Positions 38,763 to 49,566 of a stretch of 64,000 nucleotides of DNA are shown here, piece after piece; positions within the stretch are counted from its first letter, which is position 1, and every line of letters begins with the position of its first letter. The translations under genes were made by a program, and so were the position numbers. Source of the stretch: Saccharothrix sp. NRRL B-16348 (GTDB taxonomy: Bacteria; Actinomycetota; Actinomycetes; Mycobacteriales; Pseudonocardiaceae); contig NZ_LGED01000125.1 of NCBI RefSeq assembly GCF_001280085.1, positions 1 through 64,000 on the forward strand. The letters are read 5' to 3'. The notes beneath the pieces are model-generated. The model did not search any database. It had not been told where the DNA came from and was given only the letters and a program-made list of their open reading frames with translations.

Positions 38763-39758
38763 GTGGCACGGGCCGCGGTGCTCGCCGGGCTCGGCACCCA
38801 CGTGCCGCCCGACGTGCTGACCAACGACATGCTCGCCGAGGTGCTCGACACCTCCGACACCTGGATCCGCAGCCGCACCGGCATCCGGCAGCGGCACATC
38901 GCGGACGAGCGCACCACCACCGGCGACCTCGCGGTGGTGGCCGGTGAACGCGCGCTGGCCTCCGCCGGCGTGACGCGGGTCGACGTGGTGGTGCTCGCCA
39001 CGACCACCCCCGACCGGCAGTGCCCGGCCACCGCGCCCACCGTGGCGTCGCGCCTGGGCATGTCCGGCACGCCCGCGTTCGACGTGTCGGCCGCCTGCAC
39101 CGGGTTCGTCTACGGCCTGGCCACGGCGTCGTCGATGATCAACGCCGGGTTGTTCGACAGCGCGCTGTTCATCGGCGCGGACACGTTCAGCGAGACCCTG
39201 GACCCGGGCGACCGGGCCACCAGGGCGCTCATCGGCGACGGCGCGGGCGCGGTCGTGCTGCGCGCGGGCGAGTCGGACGAGGACGGCGCGCTGCTCGCGT
39301 TCGACCTCGGCAGCGACGGCGAGCACGTGGGCCTGCTCGAAGTGCCCGCCGTCGGCCGGGTCGAACGGGCGGAGGGCCGGGCGCGCGGCTACTTCCACAT
39401 GGAGGGCAAGCCGGTGTTCACCAAGGCGGTCACCGCGATGACCGACTCGGTGCGCCGGGTGCTGGACCGGGTCGGGTGGACGACCGCGGACGTGGACCGG
39501 CTGGTGCCGCACCAGGCCAACGCCCGCATCCTGGCCGCCGTCGCCGACCAGCTCGACCTGCCCGAGGACCGGGTGGTCAGCAACATCGCCGACGTCGGCA
39601 ACACCGTCGCCGCGTCGATTCCGCTGGCGCTCGGGCACGGCATGCGCCACCAGGGCTTGAGATCCGGGCACAACGTCGTGCTCACCGGGTTCGGCGCGGG
39701 ACTGACCTGGGGGTCGGTCGCGGTGCGCTGGCCCAAGATCAACGACATCGGCAGCTAG
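38763..39758 (+). CDS. FabH-like ketoacyl-ACP synthase III
   Basis: A 331-residue KAS III with the full triad: Cys112 (SAACTGF), His near 250 (VPHQANARI) and Asn near 280 (DVGNTVAAS). It would start or extend a short acyl chain on the adjacent ACP, probably the unsaturated acyl cap that the NRPS C1 domain takes up. Not the housekeeping copy, judging by its position inside the cluster. The start is GTG. Confidence 0.92.
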   Translation: MARAAVLAGLGTHVPPDVLTNDMLAEVLDTSDTWIRSRTGIRQRHIADERTTTGDLAVVAGERALASAGVTRVDVVVLATTTPDRQCPATAPTVASRLGMSGTPAFDVSAACTGFVYGLATASSMINAGLFDSALFIGADTFSETLDPGDRATRALIGDGAGAVVLRAGESDEDGALLAFDLGSDGEHVGLLEVPAVGRVERAEGRARGYFHMEGKPVFTKAVTAMTDSVRRVLDRVGWTTADVDRLVPHQANARILAAVADQLDLPEDRVVSNIADVGNTVAASIPLALGHGMRHQGLRSGHNVVLTGFGAGLTWGSVAVRWPKINDIGS

Positions 39759-39769
39759 GGGGGACAGTC

Positions 39770-40009
39770 ATGCGTTCTGCGGTCGAAGACCGGCTCGTCG
39801 TGCTGATCAGCGAGATCAGCGAGGTGCCCGCGGAGGACATCACGGCGGAGACACCGCTGGAGGACCTGGGTTTCGACTCGCTGGTCCTGGTGGAACTGGC
39901 GATGAAGCTGCGCAAGGAGTTCGGGGTCGTCGCCTCGGACGAGGAGCTGGACGAGGTGGAGACCGTGGGCGGGCTGCTCCGGTTCGCCACCAGGGCCCGG
40001 TCCGCGTAG
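39770..40009 (+). CDS. acyl carrier protein
   Basis: A 79-residue ACP with the phosphopantetheine Ser at 37 (LGFDSLVLVEL). Helices I and III are acidic. The ATG follows GGGGGGAC. It is clustered with FabH and an acyl-CoA dehydrogenase, which implies a dedicated acyl supply for the NRPS. Confidence 0.94.
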   Translation: MRSAVEDRLVVLISEISEVPAEDITAETPLEDLGFDSLVLVELAMKLRKEFGVVASDEELDEVETVGGLLRFATRARSA

Positions 40010-40012
40010 GTC

Positions 40013-41961
<1,949 letters not shown>

Positions 41962-41978
41962 GTTCGCCACTAGCGAAC
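41962..41978 (+). terminator. short hairpin after the methyltransferase-fold gene
   Basis: GTTCGC (41962-41967) and GCGAAC (41973-41978) form a 6-bp stem with a 5-nt loop right after the stop. It is weak and has no T-run. Beyond it, TTGATT (41993-41998), an 18-bp spacer and TACGTT (42017-42022) could form a separate promoter for clpP; both calls are tentative. Confidence 0.35.
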
Positions 41979-42049
41979 TGCGGACCGCCGAGTTGATTGG
42001 GTTGCGACGATCAGGCTACGTTCCGTAGTCGATCGGCATTTTTCACGGC

Positions 42050-42655
42050 ATGGAACATGGGGGAACGGTGGACCTCGCGGCAGCGATCCTGGCCCGCTCG
42101 AATACGCAAACTCCGATGGCGCACGACCCGCTGTACGAGCAGTTGCTGCGCTCGCGCATCGTGCTGCTCGGCTCCGAGGTGAACGACGAGGTCGCCAACC
42201 GGCTGACCATGCAGTTGCTGGTTCTCGCGGCCGAGGACGACGAGGCCGACATCCAGATGTACATCAACTCGCCGGGCGGTTCGGTCACGGCGGGCATGGC
42301 CATCTACGACACGATGAACCACATCAAGCCTGCCGTGTCCACGATCGGCCTCGGTTTCGTGGCGTCGATGGGGCAGTTCCTGCTGTCCTCGGGCGAGCGC
42401 GGCAAGCGCTTCGTGCTGCCGAGCACCCGGGTGCTGATGCACCAGCCGTCCGCGGGCATCGGCGGCACGGCGACCGACATCGAGATCCAGGCGACGATCT
42501 TCACGCAGATGAAGAAGCGGATGGCCCGGATCACCGCCGAGCAGACCGGCCAGACGGTCGAGACGATCGAGCGGGACGCGGACCGCGACAAGTGGTTCAC
42601 CGCCGAGGAAGCCCTGGAGTACGGCTTCGTCGACCGGATCATCACCAACATCTGA
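42050..42655 (+). CDS. clpP: ClpP-family serine protease subunit (probable self-resistance copy)
   Basis: A 201-residue ClpP with an intact catalytic triad: Ser106 (GFVASMGQF), His131 (LMHQPSAG) and Asp180 (DRDKWF). The oxyanion region SPGGSVTAGMAIYDTM is also present. No ClpX/ClpC and no second clpP are adjacent, unlike a housekeeping clpP1P2 locus. It stands between the last biosynthetic gene and an exporter, as in azabicyclene/clipibicyclene-type clusters where ClpP is the target of the product. An extra resistant ClpP is therefore the likely role (inference). ATG 42050 is used; GTG 42068, closer to GGGGGA, is possible. Confidence 0.92.
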   Translation: MEHGGTVDLAAAILARSNTQTPMAHDPLYEQLLRSRIVLLGSEVNDEVANRLTMQLLVLAAEDDEADIQMYINSPGGSVTAGMAIYDTMNHIKPAVSTIGLGFVASMGQFLLSSGERGKRFVLPSTRVLMHQPSAGIGGTATDIEIQATIFTQMKKRMARITAEQTGQTVETIERDADRDKWFTAEEALEYGFVDRIITNI

Positions 42656-42718
42656 CCGATCGCGCCGGTCCGCCGCCGGCGTCGCCCCGCCGTCGAACCT
42701 CTTCGGGAGTCCGAACCG

Positions 42719-43882
42719 ATGCCGTTGGCCGTCTACGTCCTCGGGTTGGGCATCTTCGCCCTGACCACCAGCGAGTACATGGTGTCGGGGCTGATGCCCG
42801 CGCTGTCCGCCGAGTTCGGCGTGTCGTTCGCGGACGTCGGGTTCCTGGTGACGGTCTACGCGGGTGCGATGGCCGTCGGCGGTCCGCTGCTGACCGTGGC
42901 GCTGCTGAAGATGTCGCGCAAGACCGCGCTGCTCGGCCTCGTCGCGGTCTTCGTGGTGGGCCAGGTGCTCGGCGCGGTCGCGCAGGGCTACGGGACGATG
43001 GTGGTGGCCCGCCTGGTCACCGCGGTCGCCGCGGCGGCGTTCTTCGGCGTGGCGCTGACCGCGTGCGCCGAACTGGTCGGCGGCGAGAAGTTCGCGCGGG
43101 CGTCGTCGCTGGTGCTCGGCGGGCTGATGTTCGGCACCGTGCTCGGCCTGCCGGCGGCGACGCTGATCGGCGAGCGGTTCGGCTGGCGGGTCAGCTTCCT
43201 GGTGGTGGCGGGCGTCGCCTTGGCGGTGGGCCTGCTGCTGGTCAAGGCACTGCCCGCGATGCCCGCGCCGCCGCCCATGCCGATGGCGGGCCAGCTCGCG
43301 ATCTTCCGCAGCGGCAAGCTGTGGGCGATCTACGCGACGAGCCTGCTGCTGATCGGCGCCACGTTCGCGGGCTTCACCTACTTCGTGCCGATCCTGACGG
43401 AGCTGAGCGGGTTCTCCGCGGGGATCGTCCCGGTGCTGCTCGTGGTCTACGGCGTCGCGACGATCGTCGGCAACAACGTGGTGGGCAGGCTCGCCGACCG
43501 GTTCACCATCCAGGTGCTCGTGGTCGGCCTGGTCGTGGCCGTGGCGGCGATGGCCCTGTTCGCCCTGTTCGCCCAGTCGGCCGTGGTCGCGGTGCTCGCG
43601 CTGGTGGTGATCGGCCTGACCGGTGTGTCGATGAACCCGGCCCTGGTGACCCGCGGCGCGCGGGTGGGGCAGAACAACATGCTGGTCAACTCCGTGCACA
43701 CGGCGTGCATCATGCTCGGCGTGATGGTCGGGTCGTGGATCGGCGGCCTGGGCATCGACTGGGGCATGGGCCTGCGCGGCCCGCTGTGGATCGGCGCGGC
43801 CCTCGGCGTGCTCGGCCTGCTGACCCTGGTGCCCGACGCGCTGGCGTTGCGCCGGCCGGCGCCGGTGACCGAACAAGCCTGA
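42719..43882 (+). CDS. MFS transporter (DHA1/AraJ-like), probable product exporter
   Basis: A 387-residue, 12-TM major facilitator. SEYMVSGLMPALSAEFGVS opens helix 1, typical of DHA1 drug-efflux members, and the loop 2-3 region has KMSRKTALLG. It directly follows clpP in the same direction and would export the first cluster's product. The equivalent slot in P. aeruginosa is also an MFS gene, from memory. Confidence 0.9.
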   Translation: MPLAVYVLGLGIFALTTSEYMVSGLMPALSAEFGVSFADVGFLVTVYAGAMAVGGPLLTVALLKMSRKTALLGLVAVFVVGQVLGAVAQGYGTMVVARLVTAVAAAAFFGVALTACAELVGGEKFARASSLVLGGLMFGTVLGLPAATLIGERFGWRVSFLVVAGVALAVGLLLVKALPAMPAPPPMPMAGQLAIFRSGKLWAIYATSLLLIGATFAGFTYFVPILTELSGFSAGIVPVLLVVYGVATIVGNNVVGRLADRFTIQVLVVGLVVAVAAMALFALFAQSAVVAVLALVVIGLTGVSMNPALVTRGARVGQNNMLVNSVHTACIMLGVMVGSWIGGLGIDWGMGLRGPLWIGAALGVLGLLTLVPDALALRRPAPVTEQA

Positions 43883-43958
43883 ACCCTCCCGGAGGTGTTC
43901 CGCCCCCCGGCGCCGGGTACCACCAGCGCTGGGGAACGAGACCACGTTGGGAGCCGAC

Positions 43959-44108
43959 ATGCCTTGGGTCCGGAGACACCGCCGCCGCGTGCCGCACGGC
44001 TGGTTCCGCACCACGACGGTGCAGAGCCACTACCGCCGGTCGCCGGCCACCGTCCCGATCATCGTCGCGGTGATCCTGGCGATCGTGCTGCTGATCGTCG
44101 TCTTCTGA
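43959..44108 (+). CDS. 49-residue single-TM basic small protein
   Basis: A short gene with ATG at 43959, GGGAG 5 nt upstream and TGA at 44106-44108. The first half is strongly basic (PWVRRHRRRVPHGWFRTTT), and the second half is one hydrophobic helix (TVPIIVAVILAIVLLIVVF) running to the C terminus. It is probably a tail-anchored membrane peptide with a cytoplasmic basic N terminus. Function is unknown. Confidence 0.65.
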   Translation: MPWVRRHRRRVPHGWFRTTTVQSHYRRSPATVPIIVAVILAIVLLIVVF

Positions 44109-44196
44109 GTTGTCGCGCCGGCGTCGGCCATCTGCGGGCACCGCGGTGGAGGACTACCCTCGACCACTTCAGCAACCGATGCAGGGGAGTAGCCCG

Positions 44197-44502
44197 ATGC
44201 TCGTACTGACCCCGGCCGCGGTAGCGGTCGTCAACACCCTCACCACCGCCCAGGGCTGGTCGGAGGACGCGGGCCTGCGCATTTCCGCCGCCGACGCCCC
44301 GGAGGAGGGCAGGCTGCAGGTCGAGCTCGCGCCCGAACCGGCCGCGCAGGACCAGGTGCTCGCGGACTCCGGCGCGCGGGTCTTCCTCGACCCCTCCGCC
44401 GCCTCCACCCTCGACGACAAGGTGCTCGACGCCGACATCGACGAGCAGGGCGCGGCCCACTTCGTGCTGGGCGCGCAGACCAACGACAACCACACCCCGT
44501 GA
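44197..44502 (+). CDS. HesB/IscA-like domain protein without cysteines
   Basis: A 101-residue protein of the HesB/IscA-like beta fold (LTPAAVAVVNTLTTAQG, AGLRISAADAPEEG, ARVFLDPSAASTLDDKVLDADI). No Cys is present, so the three Fe-S ligands of true IscA are absent and it cannot act as an A-type carrier in the usual way. Annotators often name such actinobacterial proteins Fe-S assembly proteins; that function is doubtful here. The start ATG has GGGGA upstream. It is convergent with the ABC transporter genes. Confidence 0.75.
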   Translation: MLVLTPAAVAVVNTLTTAQGWSEDAGLRISAADAPEEGRLQVELAPEPAAQDQVLADSGARVFLDPSAASTLDDKVLDADIDEQGAAHFVLGAQTNDNHTP

Positions 44503-44540
44503 CGTCCCGGCGGCGTTAGGACCGGGTGCCCGACGCGGCG

Positions 44541-46265
44541 TCAGGACCGGGTGCCCGACCAGGCCGCCCACAGCTCGGCGTACCGGCCACCGGTGGCCAG
44601 CAGCTCCTCGTGCGTGCCGCTCTCCACCACGCGGCCCGCGTCCATCACGACCACGCGGTCCGCTGTCACGGCCTGGGTGAGCCGGTGCGCCACCAGCAGG
44701 CCGGTACGCCCGTCCAACGCCCGCGCCGCCGCTTCCTCCAGCTCACGCGCGCCCGCGCTGCCCGCGTCCGCGGTCGCCTCGTCCAGGATCGCCACCGGCG
44801 GGTCCGCCAGCACGAGCCTGGCCAGCGCCAACTGCTGCGCCTGCGCCACGGTCAGCCGGTGGCCGCCCTCGCCGACCACGGTGTCGAGCCCGGACGGCAA
44901 CGCCGACGCCCAGCCCAGCGCGCCGACCCGGTCCAGTGCCGCCGTGATCTGCTCGTCGGTGGCGTCGGGACGGGCCAGTCGCAGGTCGTCGGCCAGCGGA
45001 CCGGCGAAGACGTGCACCTCCTGGGTGATCAGCGCGACCGACCGCACCGCCGAACCCAGGTCCACCCCGCCGAGGCTGATGGTCCCGGCGGTCGGCTCGT
45101 GCACGCCCGCGATCAGCTTCGCCAACGTGGTCTTGCCCGCGCCGGACGCGCCGACCAGCGCCACCCGTTCACCGGCGGCCAGCTCCAGGTCGACGTCCCG
45201 CAGCACCGGGTGACCGTCCACATAGGAGTAGGAGACGCCGGCCAGCTTGATCGTGGTGTCCGCGGGCCGCACCCGGCCCTCCAGCGCGGGCATCGGCTCG
45301 TCGGCCACGCCGACCAGCCGGGACAGCGACGCGGTGGCGGCCTGCGCGTCGTCGGCCAGCGCCAGGGCGGCGTTGATCGGGTTGAACAGGCTGTGGAAGT
45401 ACAGCGCCGCGGCGGTCGCCGTGCCCACCGACGCCGATCCCGCGCCGACCAGCCAGAACCCGGTCACCAGCACGCCGGCGAGGCCGATGAACTCGGCCAC
45501 GTTCAGCCGACCGTAGAACCGGGTCAGCAGCCGGATCCCGCGCAACGCCAGGTCCACCGCCGCCTGCGACCGCGACCGCACCCGCGCCACGTGCGACGAG
45601 GCCAGCCCGAACGTCCGCACGGTCGCCGCGCCGCCGATGGAGTCCAGCAACTGCTGCTGCTGAACGCCGACGGCCACGCGCTGCGCCGCGTACAGCTCCA
45701 CCGCGCGCCCGCCGTACCAGCGCACGGTGTGCACGTGGATCGGCATCGCCAGCAGCACGGGGATCAGGAACCGCCAGTCCAGCACCGCGATGCCGACCAC
45801 CGTCAACCCGATGGTCAACGCCGACCGCGCCATCACCGGCAGCGCGTTGCGCACCGCGTCGGCGATCACCTGCACGTCCCGCGTGACCCGGGAGGTGAGG
45901 TCGCCGGAACCTGCCTTCTCCACCCGTTCCAACGGCAGGTGCAGCGCCCGTTCCACGAACTTCTCACGGAGGTCGGCGAGCATCCCCTCGCCCAGCCGCG
46001 CCACCAACGACGTGCCGAACGCCGTCGACACGCCCTGCACGATCGCGACCAGCACCAACACCACGACGGGCCACGTGATGGCGGACGACCCCGCGCCCAC
46101 CAGGTCGACGATCCGGCCCAGCACCGGCGCGGTGAGCAACCCGACCGCCGTGCCCGCCAGCAGCACCAGCAGCGCGCCCCACGCCAACGCGCGGCGCGGT
46201 CGCACCAGTTCGCCGACCGCGGCCCAGGTCCGCGCGCCGGACGCGGTCGCCAACAACTCGCGCAT
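44541..46265 (-). CDS. ABC transporter half (permease-ATPase), siderophore locus
   Basis: A 574-residue type IV half-transporter with six TM helices (about 25-310) and a nucleotide-binding domain (about 335-570). Walker A GASGAGKTT, Walker B AILDEATA and the H-loop LLVAHRLT are intact, but the signature reads LTVAQ instead of LSGGQ. It pairs with the next gene to make a heterodimer with one consensus ATP site, like IrtAB/YbtPQ-type siderophore transporters. Import versus export is not evident. The intervening 73 bp hold no promoter that I can see. Confidence 0.88.
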   Translation of the reverse strand: MRELLATASGARTWAAVGELVRPRRALAWGALLVLLAGTAVGLLTAPVLGRIVDLVGAGSSAITWPVVVLVLVAIVQGVSTAFGTSLVARLGEGMLADLREKFVERALHLPLERVEKAGSGDLTSRVTRDVQVIADAVRNALPVMARSALTIGLTVVGIAVLDWRFLIPVLLAMPIHVHTVRWYGGRAVELYAAQRVAVGVQQQQLLDSIGGAATVRTFGLASSHVARVRSRSQAAVDLALRGIRLLTRFYGRLNVAEFIGLAGVLVTGFWLVGAGSASVGTATAAALYFHSLFNPINAALALADDAQAATASLSRLVGVADEPMPALEGRVRPADTTIKLAGVSYSYVDGHPVLRDVDLELAAGERVALVGASGAGKTTLAKLIAGVHEPTAGTISLGGVDLGSAVRSVALITQEVHVFAGPLADDLRLARPDATDEQITAALDRVGALGWASALPSGLDTVVGEGGHRLTVAQAQQLALARLVLADPPVAILDEATADAGSAGARELEEAAARALDGRTGLLVAHRLTQAVTADRVVVMDAGRVVESGTHEELLATGGRYAELWAAWSGTRS

Positions 46266-46338
46266 CAGCTCGACACCGCCAGTTCGGTAGTTGTGGTCGG
46301 GAGGTGGTCGGCGCTACGGGTCGTCGGGTCGATCCGCA

Positions 46339-48015
46339 TCAGCTCAGCACCACCAGTCGGTAGTCCTCGTCCGCCACCAGGTCGGCGTGCGTGCCATCGG
46401 CGACCACCGCACCGGAAGCCAGGAACACCACGCGGTCCGCGGCGGCCAGCAGCGCCGGGCTCGTGGCCACCACGACGGTGGTCAGCCCGGCCCGGACCCG
46501 CTTGATCCCGGCGGCCAGCGACACCTCCGTCACCGCGTCCACCGCGGTGGTCGGGTCGTGCACCACCAGCACCGGGGGAGCGGCGGCCAGGGCACGGGCC
46601 AGCGCCACCCGCTGCCGCTGCCCGCCCGACAGCGAACGCCCGCGCGCCGAGATCACCGTGTCCAACCCGTCGGGCAACGCCCGCGCCACGTCGTCCACCC
46701 GCGCCGCGTCCATCGCCTCGTCCGCCCGGGGTCCACCGGCCGCGACGTTGTCCCGCACCGACCCCTCGAACAGGTCCGCGTCGTGCGCCGCGACCAGCAC
46801 CGCCGACCGCAGCGCCGAACCCTCCACAGTGGACAGCGGCACGCCGTCCAGCGCCACCGTGCCGCTCGTGGGGTCCACCTCGCGCGCCAGCAAGGCCAGC
46901 AGCGACACCGCGTCCGCCGGATCACGCGCCACCACGCCGAGCAGCTCGCCGGGCGCCGCCGTCAACGACACGCCGCGCAACGACCCGGACACCACGTCGA
47001 CCAGTTCCACCCGCCCGGCCACCGCAGGCGGCAGGGGCGACGAGCCGGGCGGCACGTCCGGCGGCGCGGCCAGCACCTCGGCCACCCGTGCGGCCGACGC
47101 CCGGCCCTGCGCCAGCAGCCCGTTGACCCACGAGAAGATCGACAGCGGCCACAGCAGGAACTGCGCCAGCCCGACCGCGGCCACCAGCTCGCCGACGGTG
47201 ATCGTCCCGGACGCGGCCAGGTGGCCGCCGACCAGCGCCACGATCGCGAGGAACACGCCGGTCATGGCCAGCATCGAGCCGTCCAGCCAGGCCCGCGACC
47301 CGGCCGCGCGGATCGCCGCCTCCATGGACGACCGGCTGGTCACCCGGTACCGCCGCGCCGCCGTCGCCTCCGCGCCGATGCCCTTCAACGCCCGCAGCCC
47401 GGCGACCAGGTCGGCGGCCACCCCGGACGCCAGCGCGGCCCGGTCCTGCTCGGCGTCGCTGCGCCGTTCGAGTGGTTTGCCGAGCACGTGCGCCAAGCCG
47501 AGCAGGACCGGCGCGGCGACCAGCACCAGCAGCCCGAGCACCCAGGACACCCGCAGCAACGCCACCGCGCCCACGAGCACGCCGACCACCGCGGAGAACG
47601 CGATCGGCAGGGCCAGGTTCACCTGACCGACGCGCTGCGCGTCGCTGGTCGCGATGTTCGCCAGCTCGCCGGACAGCCTGCCGTGCGCCGCGCCGCCGTC
47701 CGCCGAGAGCACCCGCGTGGCCAGCCTCGACCGCACTTCGTGCGCGGCCTGGTGCGACGCCTTCTCGCCGCTGCGCAAGGAGAAGCGGAAGCTCAGCGAC
47801 AGCGCCACGAACACCGCGGCCAGCACGCCGATCCAGAGCGCCAGCCGTCCGCTCGCGCCGGTGCGCACCGCCTCGTCGATCACCACGCCGATCAGCAGCG
47901 GCACGGCGGCCTCGCCGGTCTGGTGCGCCGCGCCGAGCGCCGAAGCGACGGTCACCGACCTCCACTGCCCGGTCACCGCGCCCTTGAGGACATCGGTCTT
48001 GAGGTCGGTTTTCAC
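46339..48015 (-). CDS. ABC transporter half with degenerate ATP site, siderophore locus
   Basis: A 558-residue partner half-transporter with six TM helices (about 20-290) and a nucleotide-binding domain (about 320-558). The signature RSLSGGQRQRVALARAL is perfect. Walker A is lost (VARDPADAVSL), Walker B reads LVVHDPTT, and the H-loop His is absent (VVATSP). Its LSGGQ therefore completes the ATP site of the other half. I place the start at GTG 48015; the frame runs up to 48081 but through an iron box (48041-48059) that should be upstream of the start. It diverges from the ornithine hydroxylase. Confidence 0.86.
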   Translation of the reverse strand: MKTDLKTDVLKGAVTGQWRSVTVASALGAAHQTGEAAVPLLIGVVIDEAVRTGASGRLALWIGVLAAVFVALSLSFRFSLRSGEKASHQAAHEVRSRLATRVLSADGGAAHGRLSGELANIATSDAQRVGQVNLALPIAFSAVVGVLVGAVALLRVSWVLGLLVLVAAPVLLGLAHVLGKPLERRSDAEQDRAALASGVAADLVAGLRALKGIGAEATAARRYRVTSRSSMEAAIRAAGSRAWLDGSMLAMTGVFLAIVALVGGHLAASGTITVGELVAAVGLAQFLLWPLSIFSWVNGLLAQGRASAARVAEVLAAPPDVPPGSSPLPPAVAGRVELVDVVSGSLRGVSLTAAPGELLGVVARDPADAVSLLALLAREVDPTSGTVALDGVPLSTVEGSALRSAVLVAAHDADLFEGSVRDNVAAGGPRADEAMDAARVDDVARALPDGLDTVISARGRSLSGGQRQRVALARALAAAPPVLVVHDPTTAVDAVTEVSLAAGIKRVRAGLTTVVVATSPALLAAADRVVFLASGAVVADGTHADLVADEDYRLVVLS

Positions 48016-48040
48016 CCCGGTGCCCGCCTTCCGCTGAGTG

Positions 48041-48059
48041 CTAGGTGAGGCTACCCTAA
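48041..48059 (-). promoter_or_regulatory. IdeR/DmdR1-type iron box for the ABC operon
   Basis: CTAGGTGAGGCTACCCTAA matches the 19-bp consensus TTAGGTTAGGCTAACCTAA at 16 positions. It lies 26 bp upstream of the GTG start of the leftward ABC operon. With iron, IdeR/DmdR represses at such sites. Confidence 0.8.
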
Positions 48060-48098
48060 TCAGGAGAGAGGCCTGGATCACTCCCGCGGAGGATCAAC

Positions 48099-48117
48099 TT
48101 AGGTTAGGGTAACCAAA
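48099..48117 (+). promoter_or_regulatory. IdeR/DmdR1-type iron box for the ornithine hydroxylase
   Basis: TTAGGTTAGGGTAACCAAA matches the 19-bp iron-box consensus at 17 positions. It lies 38 bp before the ATG of the rightward hydroxylase gene and 39 bp from the other box, so each divergent operon has its own site. Confidence 0.82.
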
Positions 48118-48155
48118 GTTCGATCACGCCCTGTTTTCGCACCGATGGGACAGCC

Positions 48156-49484
48156 ATGCCACAGCCACCAGTCTTCGACGTCCTCGGCGTCGGCTTCGGG
48201 CCGTCCAACCTGGCCCTCGCGATCGCCGTCACCGAGTACAACGCCAGCGCGCGCGCCGAAGACGTGGTGACCGCCCACTTCCTGGAACGCCAGCCGCGGT
48301 TCGGCTGGCACCGCGGGATGCTGATCGACGACGCCACCATGCAGGTCTCGTTCCTCAAGGACCTGGTGACGCTGCGGAACCCGCACAGCACCTTCACCTT
48401 CCTGAGCTACCTGCACAGCAAGGGCAGGCTGGTCGACTTCATCAACCACAAGAACCTGTTCCCGCTGCGGGTCGAGTTCCACGACTACTTCGAGTGGGCC
48501 GCGGGACGCGTCGACGACCTGGTGTCCTACGACCACGACGTGGTGGACGTGCGGCCGGTGACCGAGGACGGCGTGATCACGCACTTCGACGTCGTCTCGC
48601 GCACGTCCGCGGGCGAGGTGGAGGTGCGCCGCGCCCGCAACCTGGTCCTGGCCACCGGTCTGCGCCCGGCCCTGCCGGAGGGCGTCCGGCCGTCCGAGCG
48701 GGTCTGGCACAACCGGGACTTCCTGCACCGCGTCGAGTCGCTGACCGACCCGAGCCGGCTCGTCGTGGTCGGCGCCGGGCAGAGCGGCGCGGAGGTCACC
48801 GCGTTCCTGCACGAGCGGTTCCCGACCGCCGAGGTGTGCGCGGTGTTCGCCCGCTACGGCTACAGCCCCGCCGACGACAGCCCGTTCGCGAACCGGATCT
48901 TCGACCCGGCCGCCGTGGACGACTACTACGCCGCGCCCGAGCAGGTCAAGCGCAGGCTGATGGACTACCACGGCAACACCAACTACGCGGTGGTCGACAA
49001 CGAGCTGATCGCCGAGCTGTACCGGCGGGTGTACCGCGAGAAGGTGTTGGGGGAGCAGCGGTTGCGGCTGCTCAACCTCTCCCGCGTGGCCGAGCTGGAC
49101 GACCGCGGCGACGGCGTGACGGTGACCGTCGAGTCGCTGGGCACCGGCGCGCGCGAGGTGCTCGACGCCGACGCGATCGTCTACGCCACCGGCTACCGCG
49201 AGGCCGACCCCACCGGGCTGCTCGGCGACCTGGCCGGCCGCTGCGCCCGTGACGAGCACGGCAGGCTCGGCGTCGGCCGCGACTACCGCCTCGACACCGA
49301 CGACGACCTGCTCGCAGGCCTCTACCTCCAGGGCGGCACCGAGCACACCCACGGCATCTCGTCGTCGTTGCTGTCCAACACCTCCGTGCGGGTGGGGGAG
49401 ATCCTCCAGTCCGTGCTCGACCGCCGCACCCCGTCGGTGCCCTCGCCGCCCGAATACGCGATCAGCGTCTCACGGGTGAGCTGA
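48156..49484 (+). CDS. L-ornithine N5-monooxygenase (siderophore; may act on lysine)
   Basis: A 442-residue N-hydroxylating flavoprotein monooxygenase of the SidA/PvdA/CchB/IucD family. The FAD motif VLGVGFGPSNLALA is at about 9-22; WHRGMLIDDATMQVSFLKDL binds substrate, NADPH motif VVGAGQSGAEV is near 210, and the late ATGYR motif is present. It supplies N5-hydroxyornithine, matching the A3 code of the downstream NRPS. It is controlled by its own iron box. Confidence 0.93.
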   Translation: MPQPPVFDVLGVGFGPSNLALAIAVTEYNASARAEDVVTAHFLERQPRFGWHRGMLIDDATMQVSFLKDLVTLRNPHSTFTFLSYLHSKGRLVDFINHKNLFPLRVEFHDYFEWAAGRVDDLVSYDHDVVDVRPVTEDGVITHFDVVSRTSAGEVEVRRARNLVLATGLRPALPEGVRPSERVWHNRDFLHRVESLTDPSRLVVVGAGQSGAEVTAFLHERFPTAEVCAVFARYGYSPADDSPFANRIFDPAAVDDYYAAPEQVKRRLMDYHGNTNYAVVDNELIAELYRRVYREKVLGEQRLRLLNLSRVAELDDRGDGVTVTVESLGTGAREVLDADAIVYATGYREADPTGLLGDLAGRCARDEHGRLGVGRDYRLDTDDDLLAGLYLQGGTEHTHGISSSLLSNTSVRVGEILQSVLDRRTPSVPSPPEYAISVSRVS

Positions 49485-49500
49485 AACGCCTCGCAGTTTG

Positions 49501-49519
49501 TTAGGTTACGCAAACCTAA
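49501..49519 (+). promoter_or_regulatory. IdeR/DmdR1-type iron box before the siderophore-binding lipoprotein
   Basis: TTAGGTTACGCAAACCTAA is a near-perfect iron box with 7-bp palindromic arms (TTAGGTT/AACCTAA). It lies 47 bp before the lipoprotein ATG and 16 bp after the hydroxylase stop, giving the lipoprotein a separately iron-regulated promoter. Confidence 0.85.
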
Positions 49520-49566
49520 CCTGGTACAGCGGCGCGCCGCCGCGCCTCCGAAAGGGAAACCCTGTG

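Noticed and set aside
41989..42049. Confident promoter for clpP
   Set aside because: TTGATT and TACGTT with an 18-bp spacer is only a partial match to a sigma-70-type promoter; kept as a tentative remark under the hairpin entry.
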